Shown: piece by piece, positions 41,616-51,371 of the stretch
Layout of the letters: the number at the start of each line of letters is the position of its first letter
Position numbering within the stretch: position 1 is the stretch's first letter
IMG/VR virus record: IMGVR_UViG_3300042863_002243
Location: 1-64,000 of that record
Direction: 5' to 3' (one strand)
DNA from: a virus
Length of the DNA: 64,000 nucleotides
Translations under genes and position numbers: made by a program
Notes under the pieces: generated by a model
Told to the model about the DNA's origin: nothing
The model's database searches: none
Seen by the model: only the letters and a program-made list of their open reading frames with translations

Positions 41616-43991
41616 ATGGCAGATTTTTTTGGTGATTTTGGTGACGAGGCCAAAAAATCTTTAAATAGAAAGATAGATTATCAAAGGGAAAAATTTCTAA
41701 AAGGGATTTCCACCTCTAAGCACGGAAAAAAAGAAGATCCTACATATTTACATTTTAGATTTATCTTTGATGAGGGTATTTCTGATCAGATAGATCCTGA
41801 GACATTTTTAGCACCATCTCCATTATTTAGCCCTTATAAAAATCCAGCTAAAGCTACAGGTGTTGAAGGTGCAACAGGAAATGCTGAGCAACCAACCCCG
41901 CCTTCTTTTGTAACAGGTGGTTCTAATTTCTTTTATCAATCTAAATTTCGAATTGATGGAATGGAAGGTTTTGGTGCTATTGACCCACAAGATGGATATG
42001 CTTATATGGGTGCTCAAGAATATTTATTTCAAAGATCTACACAAAGAAGAGATATGCTTAACGCATTCAGAAATGGATTTCTTTATATAAACAAAAATAG
42101 TCCATATTATTTTCAGAGCATATCTGGACTAGATCAATTATTAAAATCTGATATAAAAAACATACACAAAGGAGCAAGTAAACCACAAAGAATGGGTACT
42201 TTATCGATAGATTGTTTAGAATCTATTGATATGAGAATGTTTGCTCTTTCCGAACTTTACAGAAAAGCTATTTATGATTATAAATATCAAAGATCAATGC
42301 TTCCTGAGAATCTTAGAAAGTTTAGAATGTGGCTGGTTATAACGGAGATTAGAAATATACAATTAAGTTATGGAATTGGTGATGTGCTAAACCCTTTCTC
42401 TATACCTTCGGTTGCAAAAGCTGCTAATGCTTTAGATAGTTTTAATTCACAGACGGGATTTTTGGATAAAATATCCGGACTTAATCAAAAAAGTACAAAC
42501 ACAGAAAAAGCTCCTCCAGAAAATAATGCCTTAGGAACCGACGAGTTAGGGCCATATGCTTTTATTTATCAATTTGATCAATGTGAATTTGATTTTGATG
42601 ATAGCTATCCATCATATTCCTCTATAGATAATAAAGGAGGTTCAGCAGTGACTAGTAAATTTAAAATACATGTCGGCAGGGTTAAGGATTATAAAATACA
42701 ATTCAATCAATTAGCCGATATTATCGGGAAAAACGATAATGTAAAACAAATGGTTATTAATGACACCTGGGGATCTTTAGGTAGTAGTTATAGAGATTAT
42801 GATTATGTAGGAACTCAAGGGATATCAGATCTTGTTATGGACGAAAATGATCCTGCTGGGTTTTTTAAAGAGATGGCTTCCAATTTTATAACTAATACTG
42901 TTGCAGATCTTAAGAATATAGGTGTTTCTAAATTAGAAAATGCTTTACTAGGTAACATTTACGGATTAGGTGGATTAAATATAGCGTCAGCAGGAAGGAG
43001 TGCTTTTTCTGTAGCTAACACATTTAATGATCTTAAGAATAATGGAATACCTGATCCCAGAAAAGATAATTCACCTCAAGGACAAGGTCTAGGAGGACCA
43101 GGGCAAAGACAATATCCCACTATCAACGAAGATGCTTATACCGGAACTTCATCACAAAATAACGAAAATTTAGGAAATGTTTTAGGTGGTAGTACTAATC
43201 CTCCTGGTACATTATCTGGTGATGTTTATCCGAATGTTCCTGGTACAGATTTAGGTGGACCGGATAGGCAATATCCTTCAAATGATTCGGATGAGTATAA
43301 TAATGTACCTGGGGCAGATTCGGGTGTACCCGGAAGAGTTTACCCGGTTCCTTCTGGAGATACATACCCCACTGTTCCTGGTACAGATTTAGGAGTACCT
43401 GATAGGCAATACACAACAAATGATTCGGATGAGTATAATAATGTACCAGGCACAGATTCGGGTGTTCCTGAAAGGGTTTACCCAATTCCTTCTGGAGATA
43501 CATATCCCACTGTTCCTGGTGCAGATTTAGGAGTACCCGATAGGCAATATTCACAAGCAGGAGGGGACGAGTATTCTAATGTCCCTGGCAGCGATTTGGG
43601 TGTGATAGGTAGGGTTTATGATGAACCAGTCGGTGATGTGTATCCTAGCGTACCTGGATCGGATCTAGGAGCACCTGATAGACAATATTCACAAGCAGGA
43701 GGTAACGAATACCCGGAGCCCGAAATAGGAGTTGCTCCTAATTTTACTAAAGTATACCCAGATGCGGATAATAAATACCCTAAAGTAAATGACAGGGAAT
43801 ATAAAGATTCAATTAAAGAATTTAATGATAGTATGGGTGATGTTTATAAAAATGTACCAGGACCTGATTTAGGAGGCAAAGGAAGAAATTATGAATCTAT
43901 TAGGACGGATGAATATAAAGATATTCCCGCGCAGCCTCAAATTAATTTAGGAAGGACTTATACTAAATCTAATAATTCCGAAAACTCCTAA
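41616..43991 (+). CDS. Tail/baseplate structural protein with C-terminal VPG repeat domain
   Basis: A 791-residue protein. Residues 1-430 form a globular part without recognised motifs (YFQSISGLDQLLKSDIKNIH, KFRMWLVITEIRNIQLSYGI are prominent), resembling the tail-tube/baseplate-junction class. Residues about 535-710 contain 46-residue tandem repeats made of two half-units of the form GDxYPxVPGxDLGxPDRQY and DEYNNVPGxDSGVPxRVYP. The repeats are Tyr/Pro/Gly/Asp-rich and likely an extended, flexible rod. Decayed copies follow to the end. The globular part sits among hub genes, so the repeats may project from the baseplate. Confidence 0.6.
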   Translation: MADFFGDFGDEAKKSLNRKIDYQREKFLKGISTSKHGKKEDPTYLHFRFIFDEGISDQIDPETFLAPSPLFSPYKNPAKATGVEGATGNAEQPTPPSFVTGGSNFFYQSKFRIDGMEGFGAIDPQDGYAYMGAQEYLFQRSTQRRDMLNAFRNGFLYINKNSPYYFQSISGLDQLLKSDIKNIHKGASKPQRMGTLSIDCLESIDMRMFALSELYRKAIYDYKYQRSMLPENLRKFRMWLVITEIRNIQLSYGIGDVLNPFSIPSVAKAANALDSFNSQTGFLDKISGLNQKSTNTEKAPPENNALGTDELGPYAFIYQFDQCEFDFDDSYPSYSSIDNKGGSAVTSKFKIHVGRVKDYKIQFNQLADIIGKNDNVKQMVINDTWGSLGSSYRDYDYVGTQGISDLVMDENDPAGFFKEMASNFITNTVADLKNIGVSKLENALLGNIYGLGGLNIASAGRSAFSVANTFNDLKNNGIPDPRKDNSPQGQGLGGPGQRQYPTINEDAYTGTSSQNNENLGNVLGGSTNPPGTLSGDVYPNVPGTDLGGPDRQYPSNDSDEYNNVPGADSGVPGRVYPVPSGDTYPTVPGTDLGVPDRQYTTNDSDEYNNVPGTDSGVPERVYPIPSGDTYPTVPGADLGVPDRQYSQAGGDEYSNVPGSDLGVIGRVYDEPVGDVYPSVPGSDLGAPDRQYSQAGGNEYPEPEIGVAPNFTKVYPDADNKYPKVNDREYKDSIKEFNDSMGDVYKNVPGPDLGGKGRNYESIRTDEYKDIPAQPQINLGRTYTKSNNSENS
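43218..43740 (+). repeat. 138-bp coding tandem repeats (VPG repeats)
   Basis: Three complete 138-base units (about 43218-43355, 43356-43493, 43494-43631) and a partial fourth, each coding 46 residues in two related halves. Divergence between units is mostly synonymous or conservative, so the repeat is under coding selection. Recombination between units could change copy number. Confidence 0.8.
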
Positions 43992-44013
43992 TCAAAATTA
44001 ACTATAATTTTAT

Positions 44014-44952
44014 ATGAGCTTAGTTAATAGAGAAAAATTAGAAAGACCAAATACGGAGATAACCCATTATTTAGGTGTTGTGGTTGATAATAAAGATCCA
44101 GAATTTAGAGGAAGAGCAAAGATACGTGTTTTTGGACTATTTGATCAAATAGAAGATGCGGATCTACCTTGGTCACATCAAAGATTTGAGATGAGCTACG
44201 GATTAGGCGGAGGATCTGGTAGAATATCTGTTCCTAAGTTAGGTTCAGTAGTTCATGTGCAATTTAATAATGGTAACTATTATAGCCCAGAATATAAAGC
44301 AGTACAGGAATTATCACCAGATTTAATAGATGAGATAAGAGTTAGTTATGATGGTGCTCATTCTCTTATATACGATGGTATAGAAAGATTAAAAATGTAC
44401 TATACTGTAGAGAAAGGTCTTGTAATAGATTTAAAAGATTCTAAAATTATAATAAGGAATGACAATTCTATACTAATAACTCACGCAGATGATACTTCTT
44501 CAATAGAATTAAAAGGTGGTAAAATAACTAAATATGCAGATCAAGAGATAGAGAATACTGCGGTTACTAGAATTAAACATTCTTCCGAAGAGGTTTGGAT
44601 GGATGGTAAAACAACTAATCTTGGGCACTCTCCTGTTTTTTCTGCTGTATGTGCAGAACCTCTTTGGGACTTCTTAAAAAAATTAGCTATATCAGTTGAC
44701 AGTAAAATGCCAGCTACTCCTGGTGTTAATTCAACACTAGCATCTAGCTTTGAACAATTAGCAACAAGCCAAACAGTAAGGGTTACTAGAGAAAATACAC
44801 CAGATCTTCCTACTACGCCAGCACAGAATAATACTCCTGTATCATTACCTAATACTGGACCTACTGGAATATTAGGAATTACTGGATTGACCGGACCTAA
44901 TGGAATAACTGGACCAAATGGAATAAACCTTACAGGAGCTACGGGAGGATAA
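44014..44952 (+). CDS. Baseplate spike protein, gp5-like OB fold with collagen-like tail
   Basis: A 312-residue protein. Residues 15-105 form the gp5/VgrG OB-fold: LGVVVDNKDPEFRGRAKIRV is the opening strand pair and PKLGSVVHVQFNNGNYYSPE its closing strands. Residues 110-200 are repeating short strands (VSYDGAHSLIYDG, IIIRNDNSILITH) compatible with a triple beta-helix needle. Residues about 280-312 are collagen-like Gly-x-y triplets (GPTGILGITGLTGPNG). Unlike T4 gp5 there is no lysozyme domain, so wall digestion must come from another protein. Overlaps none; the next gene begins two bases later. Confidence 0.75.
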   Translation: MSLVNREKLERPNTEITHYLGVVVDNKDPEFRGRAKIRVFGLFDQIEDADLPWSHQRFEMSYGLGGGSGRISVPKLGSVVHVQFNNGNYYSPEYKAVQELSPDLIDEIRVSYDGAHSLIYDGIERLKMYYTVEKGLVIDLKDSKIIIRNDNSILITHADDTSSIELKGGKITKYADQEIENTAVTRIKHSSEEVWMDGKTTNLGHSPVFSAVCAEPLWDFLKKLAISVDSKMPATPGVNSTLASSFEQLATSQTVRVTRENTPDLPTTPAQNNTPVSLPNTGPTGILGITGLTGPNGITGPNGINLTGATGG

Positions 44953-44953
44953 T

Positions 44954-47900
44954 ATGGCAAGTATAGAAAAAAGAATAGATAAGCTCCTTAGTAAGGATTT
45001 TACAACAGTTAGCTCTGATGAAATAATCAATATAATAACTGACGGGAAAGTATCAAATTTACCTTATGATGATTTACAATCAGAAGAGGGATTTAATAAA
45101 GAACTTGAAAAAAATCAGAAAGAGGTAGAGAATATATTAGCAAGCTTAGAACCACAGAAGCCTCCTATTTCTATGAAAATGATAGAGAAATTGGCTTGTA
45201 ATTATGAAGGTGATGATTTGTACAGTGTTATATTACTCGAATCTTTAAAAAAAGAAAAACCAAAATTATATAAAGAATTAATATCTTCTGCCGAATTTAA
45301 AAATAATTCTGCAATAACAGAGAAAGATCTTGGAGTAACTGTAACTAATACTAAATCTTTTAAATACCAATATAAAATACCTTCTTCAGGTATTATTAAA
45401 TTTCTTGAGGCAAAAAATCCTGATTTTTTAGAAATTGCTAATGAGAAAATTTTTGATAATATGGACCCTTTATTGCTAGGTAAACCTTCTAATTCAGGAG
45501 CTAGAAAGAAAAGAGAAATGAATGTGCTTGGATTTAAAATTCCTTTGGAATTTATAATGTCTGGTAAAAAAGTAGTACATGTTAAAATAGGAAGTGAAAA
45601 ACAAACTAAAAAGGAAGCTTTAGATAAGATTAATAGCGTACTAGATAAACAATATAAGAATTCAAAGCCTTGTGATTTTGAAGGTCTTGGTGAAAATATT
45701 AGATCAGAAAGATCTGAAAGATTAGATGATTATGATTCAAATTTCTTTCCTGATGGTGATGACCCTATATTAGATGATGATTGTTTACCGGGTGTTCCTG
45801 AAGATCCTATTACAGGAGATCCTATAGTAACAGTGGATACATTTAACAACTTAACTGAAGATTTTTGTGATCCTCCTGAATACGATTTTTCAGATGCTAA
45901 TGGAGATGAATTAGATCCAGTAGGTAATCAAGTTGATGTGGATGCAATAGATGCTTGTATAGATTCAGCATTAAAAAAATCCAAAAAGATTGAAGACGAT
46001 AGCAAACTATTAGCTAGATGGAATCTTATTGAAAGAAGTTTAGAAGAAATATTTTATCACTACGAAATAATATATGAGTATCAAAAGGCATTATCAGAAA
46101 ACTGGAGAAATAGAATTCCTGTAAATTCAGGAGGTGATCCTAGTAATCTTGATCTTGCAATTAGTATATTAACATATAATGATAGCATAAAAGAAATTGA
46201 TAAAGAGATCACTGATCAGAAACAAAAAAATGATACGGACAAGAAAAATTTCATTCAAGAGAACGAAATATTTACTGAGGATATTTTTCTTTTAAGTGGA
46301 CTTGACACCGAATTAAATACGATAGAATTAACTAATCTATTTAACTATCAAATAGAAGCTAATAAATCACCTATACGTTATGATTCAACAACACAATCAT
46401 GGCCAGTTTCTGAAGGTGTTAGTGATTTTCAAAAAAATGTAGAGTCAATAAGAGTTATATTAATAGAGAAAGGATTTATATCTAATTTAATAAATGATAG
46501 GGATCAGAAGGTTTCTTTAAGAGATGCTGACCTTGCCACTTTAAAAAATAGACTAGGTGTAAATGTAACATATAATGATCTTGAGAGTGGATTCACGTCT
46601 GGCAGTTCAACAACAGACGATACAGCTGAAAGGGTTTTTAAAAGTGCTTTGGTTAATGGAATATCTGTTAATACTTATGATTCTTATGGATATGAATTTT
46701 TAGAAAAATTAAAAGAATTCTCTGTGAGATTTAAAAAAGTAGAATTTAATAACAGCTTAGGAGAATTACAATTTGAGCTTTCTTTTATGACAGATTATGG
46801 ACGACCGCTTCCGTATGAGATAGTAGAAAAACCAGCACCTATATCTTTTAAAAATAAAGTGACTAAGCCTATGAGCAAAGTTTCTGAGCCTGATATAAAG
46901 AAAATAAAAATTGGTAACGAATATGCAGGTAATGGGGGATTATTAGCTAATACATCTCCTTCTTATTTAAAAAGCTATAAATTCATAAAAATAAATAACA
47001 TTAAAACAGTAGAACCTGATATTGCTAATTTTTATGATTTCATTGAGACTATCATAAAAAAAGATGATAGCAAATCAGCAATAATTAAAAAAATAGTTGA
47101 TGATAGAGGTATTTTATACGGGCAACTTATAGAAAAATCTGCTTCTCCTTGGTTATTTTTTACAGCTGGAGAAAGAGGAGATAACGATTCTAGAGATCCT
47201 GCAAAAACTAGACCTTCCAGTTTTACTAAAGACGGTGATCCAAATAAAACTTTTACTGATTTTTGGGGAAAATTTAAAGATAAATGGGACAGTAAATACA
47301 AGGAGAATAAAACAAGATATATTGATCCTGCAATGGTAGAATTAAAAAATGAAGCCAGAAAAGCAGGTGAAGGCTTGGGTAAGACATTGCCGACTAGTGA
47401 TGCTATAGGAGTTAGGATATTCGAAAACTATTTCGATGTTAAACAAAAATACGAGCAAATTCAGGACATTATATTATATGTAGCACAAAAAAGAGCTGAG
47501 ATAGAAGGATCTTTAAGTCCGGAGAATTTGAGTAAATCTTTCTCTGATGTTAAATGCTCAGGAGGAGATGGACAAGGAAATGGAGATGATCCAGAAAACT
47601 GCCCACCTAAATGTTGTGGACCTGCTGGTACGGATTTTAATTCTGAAAATTATTTAACTTCTGCAGGACCAAGTTCAGATTGCCCTACGATGTATCAAAA
47701 ATGCTGGTGGAAGCAATTCTGTAAAGATTTAACAAAAGTCGGCTTGCTTCCTTATCCTAACGGATTACCTCCTATTGAAGATCCTAAGTATTTCTTGGCA
47801 GCTGGTCCTAGTGTTAGATTGGGATTGAAATATTGGCCTGTAGGATATTTACCTCCTGCATTTATTCCTATACCTTTTGCTAATCCAATAGACGGACTTC

Positions 47901-50035
47901 CTTATATAAGAATTCCGTTACCTATGATATGGACAACCATACCGCCTATACTTATTCCTTTGCCATTTAATTTAGGTATAATTGTTATATTCATTCCCCT
48001 AATAGGTGGATTTATGCCTACACCTCTAGTTTATATAAAGGAATTTATTTTTGGTAACTCTTTATTTCTTACCGGAATAAGAGGACCTAGATTTATACCA
48101 AGAAAATCTGATCCACAAATAAAAGATTCGTTAGAAAAAATTAAACAAGCTCTTAGCTTTGGTATACCTGACAAGTTAATTCCTTTGCCTGGATTTGGAT
48201 TAGATAATTTGGATTCAGCTACTAGGGTTTTAGGAGATATACAAGGAAATTTAACTAAGATTTTTGATAGTGTGCCTCCTCCCGGTAATATACAGGCTTT
48301 AAGAGATTTACAAGGAATGGAGAGGGGTTTAAAAGAAGCAATTAGAGAAAAAAAGAGAGATTATGATAAAAAATATGCTCTTATAGATCTTCCTGCTCCT
48401 AATTTTGAAGAAGACAATGAAAAATTAAAAGGATTAATTAAGGAAAGAAAGAATGTACTTAAAAAAGTAATTAATGAATATATTGATAAAGGTATACCTA
48501 ATCCTAAATCTATTTATTTTCCTAAGGACAAGGATAAATTAAAGATAGACATTCCAGGTATTATTAAGTCTTTAAGAATATTAAAAGAGATGCGAGCAAG
48601 TTTTATACCTACTCATTGCTCAGATTATATAAATTTTAAAGATGAAATGAGGGAGATCTTAAAGTTAATGAAGATAATTTGTCCCCCAAAATATTTCTTA
48701 GAAAATCAAGAAGTTTCCAATGTTAATAAGATATTTCTTAGAATAGAAAAAGACCCTAGATTAATGAACGAGGATGAGTTTTCTGAGCTAGTTAAAGAAA
48801 TAAAAGGTGTCTCCTTAATTATTACTAATATAATATTAAGAGGTAATAAATTTTCAGTAATTAAAAAAATGAGAAAGGGTGCTTTCTCTATAATAGATGA
48901 CTGTGGTTATCAGGGAAATTTTTTATTCCCTCCTATAAAAATAACAAATTCTGCACCTAAGGCATTAAAGTTCATAAATGTAAAAAACCCAATAATAGAA
49001 GCTATTTACCTTAGACTAATGGAAGGAATGTCAAAGACTCAATATAAACCTGAGGACTTTGCAAAATATGTAAGGTACAATGGGGAAACTCCTTTATTAG
49101 TTATAAGGGTTAAGGATCTTAAAAAACTAGTAGCTAAAAAGCTAGGATTAAGTAAAAGAGGACCTTTTGATGTGGAAAGACCCTTAGATAAAGAAGAACC
49201 GCTAATTTCTAAATTCCCACACCCGGAAGGACCTTTATGTTGTTTGGAATCTTTAAATGGCGGATTTGGTAATGCTGTTGCTGCATTTGAACTTCCCACA
49301 GTATTCCCCCTTAAACAAGATCAGATTTCACAGACTCCTGGATTAGGGGGAATGATTCAGGTAACCATACCAGGTAAGGTGATTAAATCATTTATGAAAG
49401 AATCAATAATTAAATTAATGGATAATGGTCTATTGGAAAAAATGATACCCGAAATAAATGATCCTCTATCTCCTAAATTTATAAATATGGATCCTTCTGA
49501 TATTCAGAAGATAACTAGGAATATGGTTAGAGATTTATTTAATCCAGATTCCCCTGATATACCTAAATTTTTAAATGTTATTAAAGCACCGCCATTTCCT
49601 TTGGCAAGACCTACTGACATGGTAGAACAAGCATTAATAGGTTTAGGTGCACCCCCTGCTGCTAGAATAGTTTTTAATAATTTTTGGAAGTATTATAAAT
49701 CTTTACCTAAAACTCCTTTGGGTGATATAATAACGCTTCCTGCAATAGAGTTATCTGCTAGTATATTAAATAAAATTCCTTGGCCTTTAACAGTACTTAT
49801 TGGAAGAAGTGTAGTGAATTTACTAAATCCAATAGTTATGTCTGACGATCATCCAGTATGGAGAAGAATGAGTCTTAAAAATGTTTATTATGTTATTTAC
49901 TTGGATGAATTTTTAAGAAGCGCTGCTGATGTATCTGGGCTATTTAAGTTCTTTTTAGGATCAGCGGATCCAGTATACCCTATACCAGAATTTCCATCAG
50001 AGCTTAAAAAAGCATTAAACATAAAAAAATATTAA
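44954..50035 (+). CDS. Giant tail/baseplate protein (1693 residues), function unknown
   Basis: A 1693-residue protein. Regions in order: a charged N-terminal helical part (1-150), acidic Asp/Gly/Pro stretch (255-330), coiled coil (340-460), mixed alpha/beta (460-840), a Cys-rich patch (about 880-930, with CPPKCCGPAG and CPTMYQKCWWKQFC), then a long hydrophobic Pro/Ile-rich segment (about 955-1035, YLPPAFIPIPFANPIDG and IPPILIPLPFNLGIIVIFIP), followed by charged helices and a C-terminal domain ending EFPSELKKALNIKKY. Membrane-compatible segments in a tail-gene context suggest a pilot or tape-measure-like protein inserted in the envelope on infection, or a large hub component. No homologue is recognised by eye. 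Confidence 0.6.
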   Translation: MASIEKRIDKLLSKDFTTVSSDEIINIITDGKVSNLPYDDLQSEEGFNKELEKNQKEVENILASLEPQKPPISMKMIEKLACNYEGDDLYSVILLESLKKEKPKLYKELISSAEFKNNSAITEKDLGVTVTNTKSFKYQYKIPSSGIIKFLEAKNPDFLEIANEKIFDNMDPLLLGKPSNSGARKKREMNVLGFKIPLEFIMSGKKVVHVKIGSEKQTKKEALDKINSVLDKQYKNSKPCDFEGLGENIRSERSERLDDYDSNFFPDGDDPILDDDCLPGVPEDPITGDPIVTVDTFNNLTEDFCDPPEYDFSDANGDELDPVGNQVDVDAIDACIDSALKKSKKIEDDSKLLARWNLIERSLEEIFYHYEIIYEYQKALSENWRNRIPVNSGGDPSNLDLAISILTYNDSIKEIDKEITDQKQKNDTDKKNFIQENEIFTEDIFLLSGLDTELNTIELTNLFNYQIEANKSPIRYDSTTQSWPVSEGVSDFQKNVESIRVILIEKGFISNLINDRDQKVSLRDADLATLKNRLGVNVTYNDLESGFTSGSSTTDDTAERVFKSALVNGISVNTYDSYGYEFLEKLKEFSVRFKKVEFNNSLGELQFELSFMTDYGRPLPYEIVEKPAPISFKNKVTKPMSKVSEPDIKKIKIGNEYAGNGGLLANTSPSYLKSYKFIKINNIKTVEPDIANFYDFIETIIKKDDSKSAIIKKIVDDRGILYGQLIEKSASPWLFFTAGERGDNDSRDPAKTRPSSFTKDGDPNKTFTDFWGKFKDKWDSKYKENKTRYIDPAMVELKNEARKAGEGLGKTLPTSDAIGVRIFENYFDVKQKYEQIQDIILYVAQKRAEIEGSLSPENLSKSFSDVKCSGGDGQGNGDDPENCPPKCCGPAGTDFNSENYLTSAGPSSDCPTMYQKCWWKQFCKDLTKVGLLPYPNGLPPIEDPKYFLAAGPSVRLGLKYWPVGYLPPAFIPIPFANPIDGLPYIRIPLPMIWTTIPPILIPLPFNLGIIVIFIPLIGGFMPTPLVYIKEFIFGNSLFLTGIRGPRFIPRKSDPQIKDSLEKIKQALSFGIPDKLIPLPGFGLDNLDSATRVLGDIQGNLTKIFDSVPPPGNIQALRDLQGMERGLKEAIREKKRDYDKKYALIDLPAPNFEEDNEKLKGLIKERKNVLKKVINEYIDKGIPNPKSIYFPKDKDKLKIDIPGIIKSLRILKEMRASFIPTHCSDYINFKDEMREILKLMKIICPPKYFLENQEVSNVNKIFLRIEKDPRLMNEDEFSELVKEIKGVSLIITNIILRGNKFSVIKKMRKGAFSIIDDCGYQGNFLFPPIKITNSAPKALKFINVKNPIIEAIYLRLMEGMSKTQYKPEDFAKYVRYNGETPLLVIRVKDLKKLVAKKLGLSKRGPFDVERPLDKEEPLISKFPHPEGPLCCLESLNGGFGNAVAAFELPTVFPLKQDQISQTPGLGGMIQVTIPGKVIKSFMKESIIKLMDNGLLEKMIPEINDPLSPKFINMDPSDIQKITRNMVRDLFNPDSPDIPKFLNVIKAPPFPLARPTDMVEQALIGLGAPPAARIVFNNFWKYYKSLPKTPLGDIITLPAIELSASILNKIPWPLTVLIGRSVVNLLNPIVMSDDHPVWRRMSLKNVYYVIYLDEFLRSAADVSGLFKFFLGSADPVYPIPEFPSELKKALNIKKY

Positions 50036-50091
50036 AAACTTGGAAATTTTATCTACTCTTAATACTAAAATAAATACAAACTCTAAATAAA

Positions 50092-51201
50092 ATGAAAAAT
50101 AAAAATTTTAGCTGCTTTGAATATGAAGCAAATGAAAGAGAAAGATTGAAAAATCTTTATTCTGAAACTTTCCCTGAGACAGACACAAAGATGTCAGGTA
50201 AAGATTTACAAGAAAATACTTCTGAAAGAATTGTAGTTACTGGATATGATAGCGAAAAAGGAGTAGCATTAGGCGAAACTGCATTCGGACAAACAATTAT
50301 AATCGATACAAAGAAGGAAGAAAAGCATATGAGAAAGCTTGGGTATCCTGCTATAGAAATTATACCAGGACAGGTTCTTGATGTTGTTATTCACAAAGAT
50401 GCCTCGGGATCATTCAACGGATCTGTTTCAGCAGGATATGAGAAAGCTTTAAAAATAGAATTGCATAGATCTATTAGAGAAGAAGACTGCGCATTTAAAG
50501 TGAAGGTTAAAAATGTTTGTAATGGAGGATTTATAGTTGATCTTTCAGGTATTGAATGCTTCTTACCTGGTAGTTTAGCTGCTGCTAATAGAATCATGAA
50601 CTTTGCTGATTATGTTGGAAAAGATCTCACTGTTATGATAGAGATATACGATCAAAAGAGAGATATTTTTGTTGTATCGTTTAAAAAATATCTTAAAAAG
50701 ATTATTAATTCTGAAGTGAAAAATCTTTCATTCTCTAAAAAATATGAAGGTAAAGTTACAGGAGCTTCTGGAAATAATATTTTTGTTGAATGGGAAGAAA
50801 TCTATACAGGTATTATTTCAATTGACGAAAACAACAGAACAAAATTAGAAGCTTTACAAACAGGGGATTTAGTTGAATTTTATGTTGTAGATATTAAAAA
50901 TCCCCAAAGAATAGGTCTTTCTATTTTAGAACCTAATGATAAGTTAAAGAATATTCAAAATTTAAAAGATACCTCATCTCAAGTTTTAGGCGAAAATACT
51001 GAATTAAAAACTTACAAAGCAGAGATTACTAAATTAAAGACATTTGGTGTGTTCGTTAAAATCGAGAATGGTCTATCCGGACTTATCGAAAAAGAAAAAT
51101 TGGTAAAAGATATTAAAGACTACGAAGTTGGCCAATCTGTTAATTGTTCAATATCGAGTGTAGATACAGCTACTCTTAAAATACAATTGACCGAGGTTTA
51201 A
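50092..51201 (+). CDS. Ribosomal protein S1-like RNA-binding protein with multiple S1 domains
   Basis: A 369-residue protein with S1-type OB modules at roughly residues 45-125, 133-205, 218-288 and 308-369. The best is the last: KTYKAEITKLKTFGVFVKIE followed by GLSGLIEKEKL, the classic S1 pattern (G.V..I..FGVFV.....GL.H.S). The second has FKVKVKNVCNGGFIVDLSGI. Host S1 proteins have six such domains and bring mRNA to the 30S subunit. Phage start codons here lack Shine-Dalgarno sites, so a phage S1 could favour their translation; that is inference. Alternatively it acts in RNA turnover or transcription. It stands alone between tail and amidoligase genes and ends at a strong terminator. Confidence 0.85.
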   Translation: MKNKNFSCFEYEANERERLKNLYSETFPETDTKMSGKDLQENTSERIVVTGYDSEKGVALGETAFGQTIIIDTKKEEKHMRKLGYPAIEIIPGQVLDVVIHKDASGSFNGSVSAGYEKALKIELHRSIREEDCAFKVKVKNVCNGGFIVDLSGIECFLPGSLAAANRIMNFADYVGKDLTVMIEIYDQKRDIFVVSFKKYLKKIINSEVKNLSFSKKYEGKVTGASGNNIFVEWEEIYTGIISIDENNRTKLEALQTGDLVEFYVVDIKNPQRIGLSILEPNDKLKNIQNLKDTSSQVLGENTELKTYKAEITKLKTFGVFVKIENGLSGLIEKEKLVKDIKDYEVGQSVNCSISSVDTATLKIQLTEV

Positions 51202-51229
51202 TATTAATATTTAATAATATTTTTGAATT

Positions 51230-51263
51230 AGAGTTTTACTTATAAGTAAAACTCTTTTTTTTG
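51230..51263 (+). terminator. Strong Rho-independent terminator
   Basis: Perfect inverted repeat AGAGTTTTACTTA / TAAGTAAAACTCT followed by eight T. It ends the S1-like gene transcript, 30 bases past its stop codon. The rest of the 170-base gap up to 51371 shows only the promoter-like motif listed next. Confidence 0.92.
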
Positions 51264-51358
51264 TGATTATCTAGAGGTAATTTATTATCGTTTTTAATTG
51301 ATAATACAAATAAGAAATAAAGATATAAAAAGCTAAAAGGGTTTATCTTTTCTTTTAC

Positions 51359-51369
51359 GAATATATAGT
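51359..51369 (+). promoter_or_regulatory. GAATATATAGTA motif
   Basis: TATATA at 51362-51367 lies 10 bases before ATG 51372, in the gap after the terminator. Same type as the motifs before other first genes, again so close that a transcript would be almost leaderless. Confidence 0.4.
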
Positions 51370-51371
51370 AT

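Noticed and set aside
43195-43554. Minus-strand open frame across the VPG repeats
   Set aside because: Open only because of repeat composition; the plus frame is a continuous 791-residue structural gene.
43218-43740. Regular repeats considered as a CRISPR-like array
   Set aside because: Units are 138 bases, coding, in frame and without spacer alternation.
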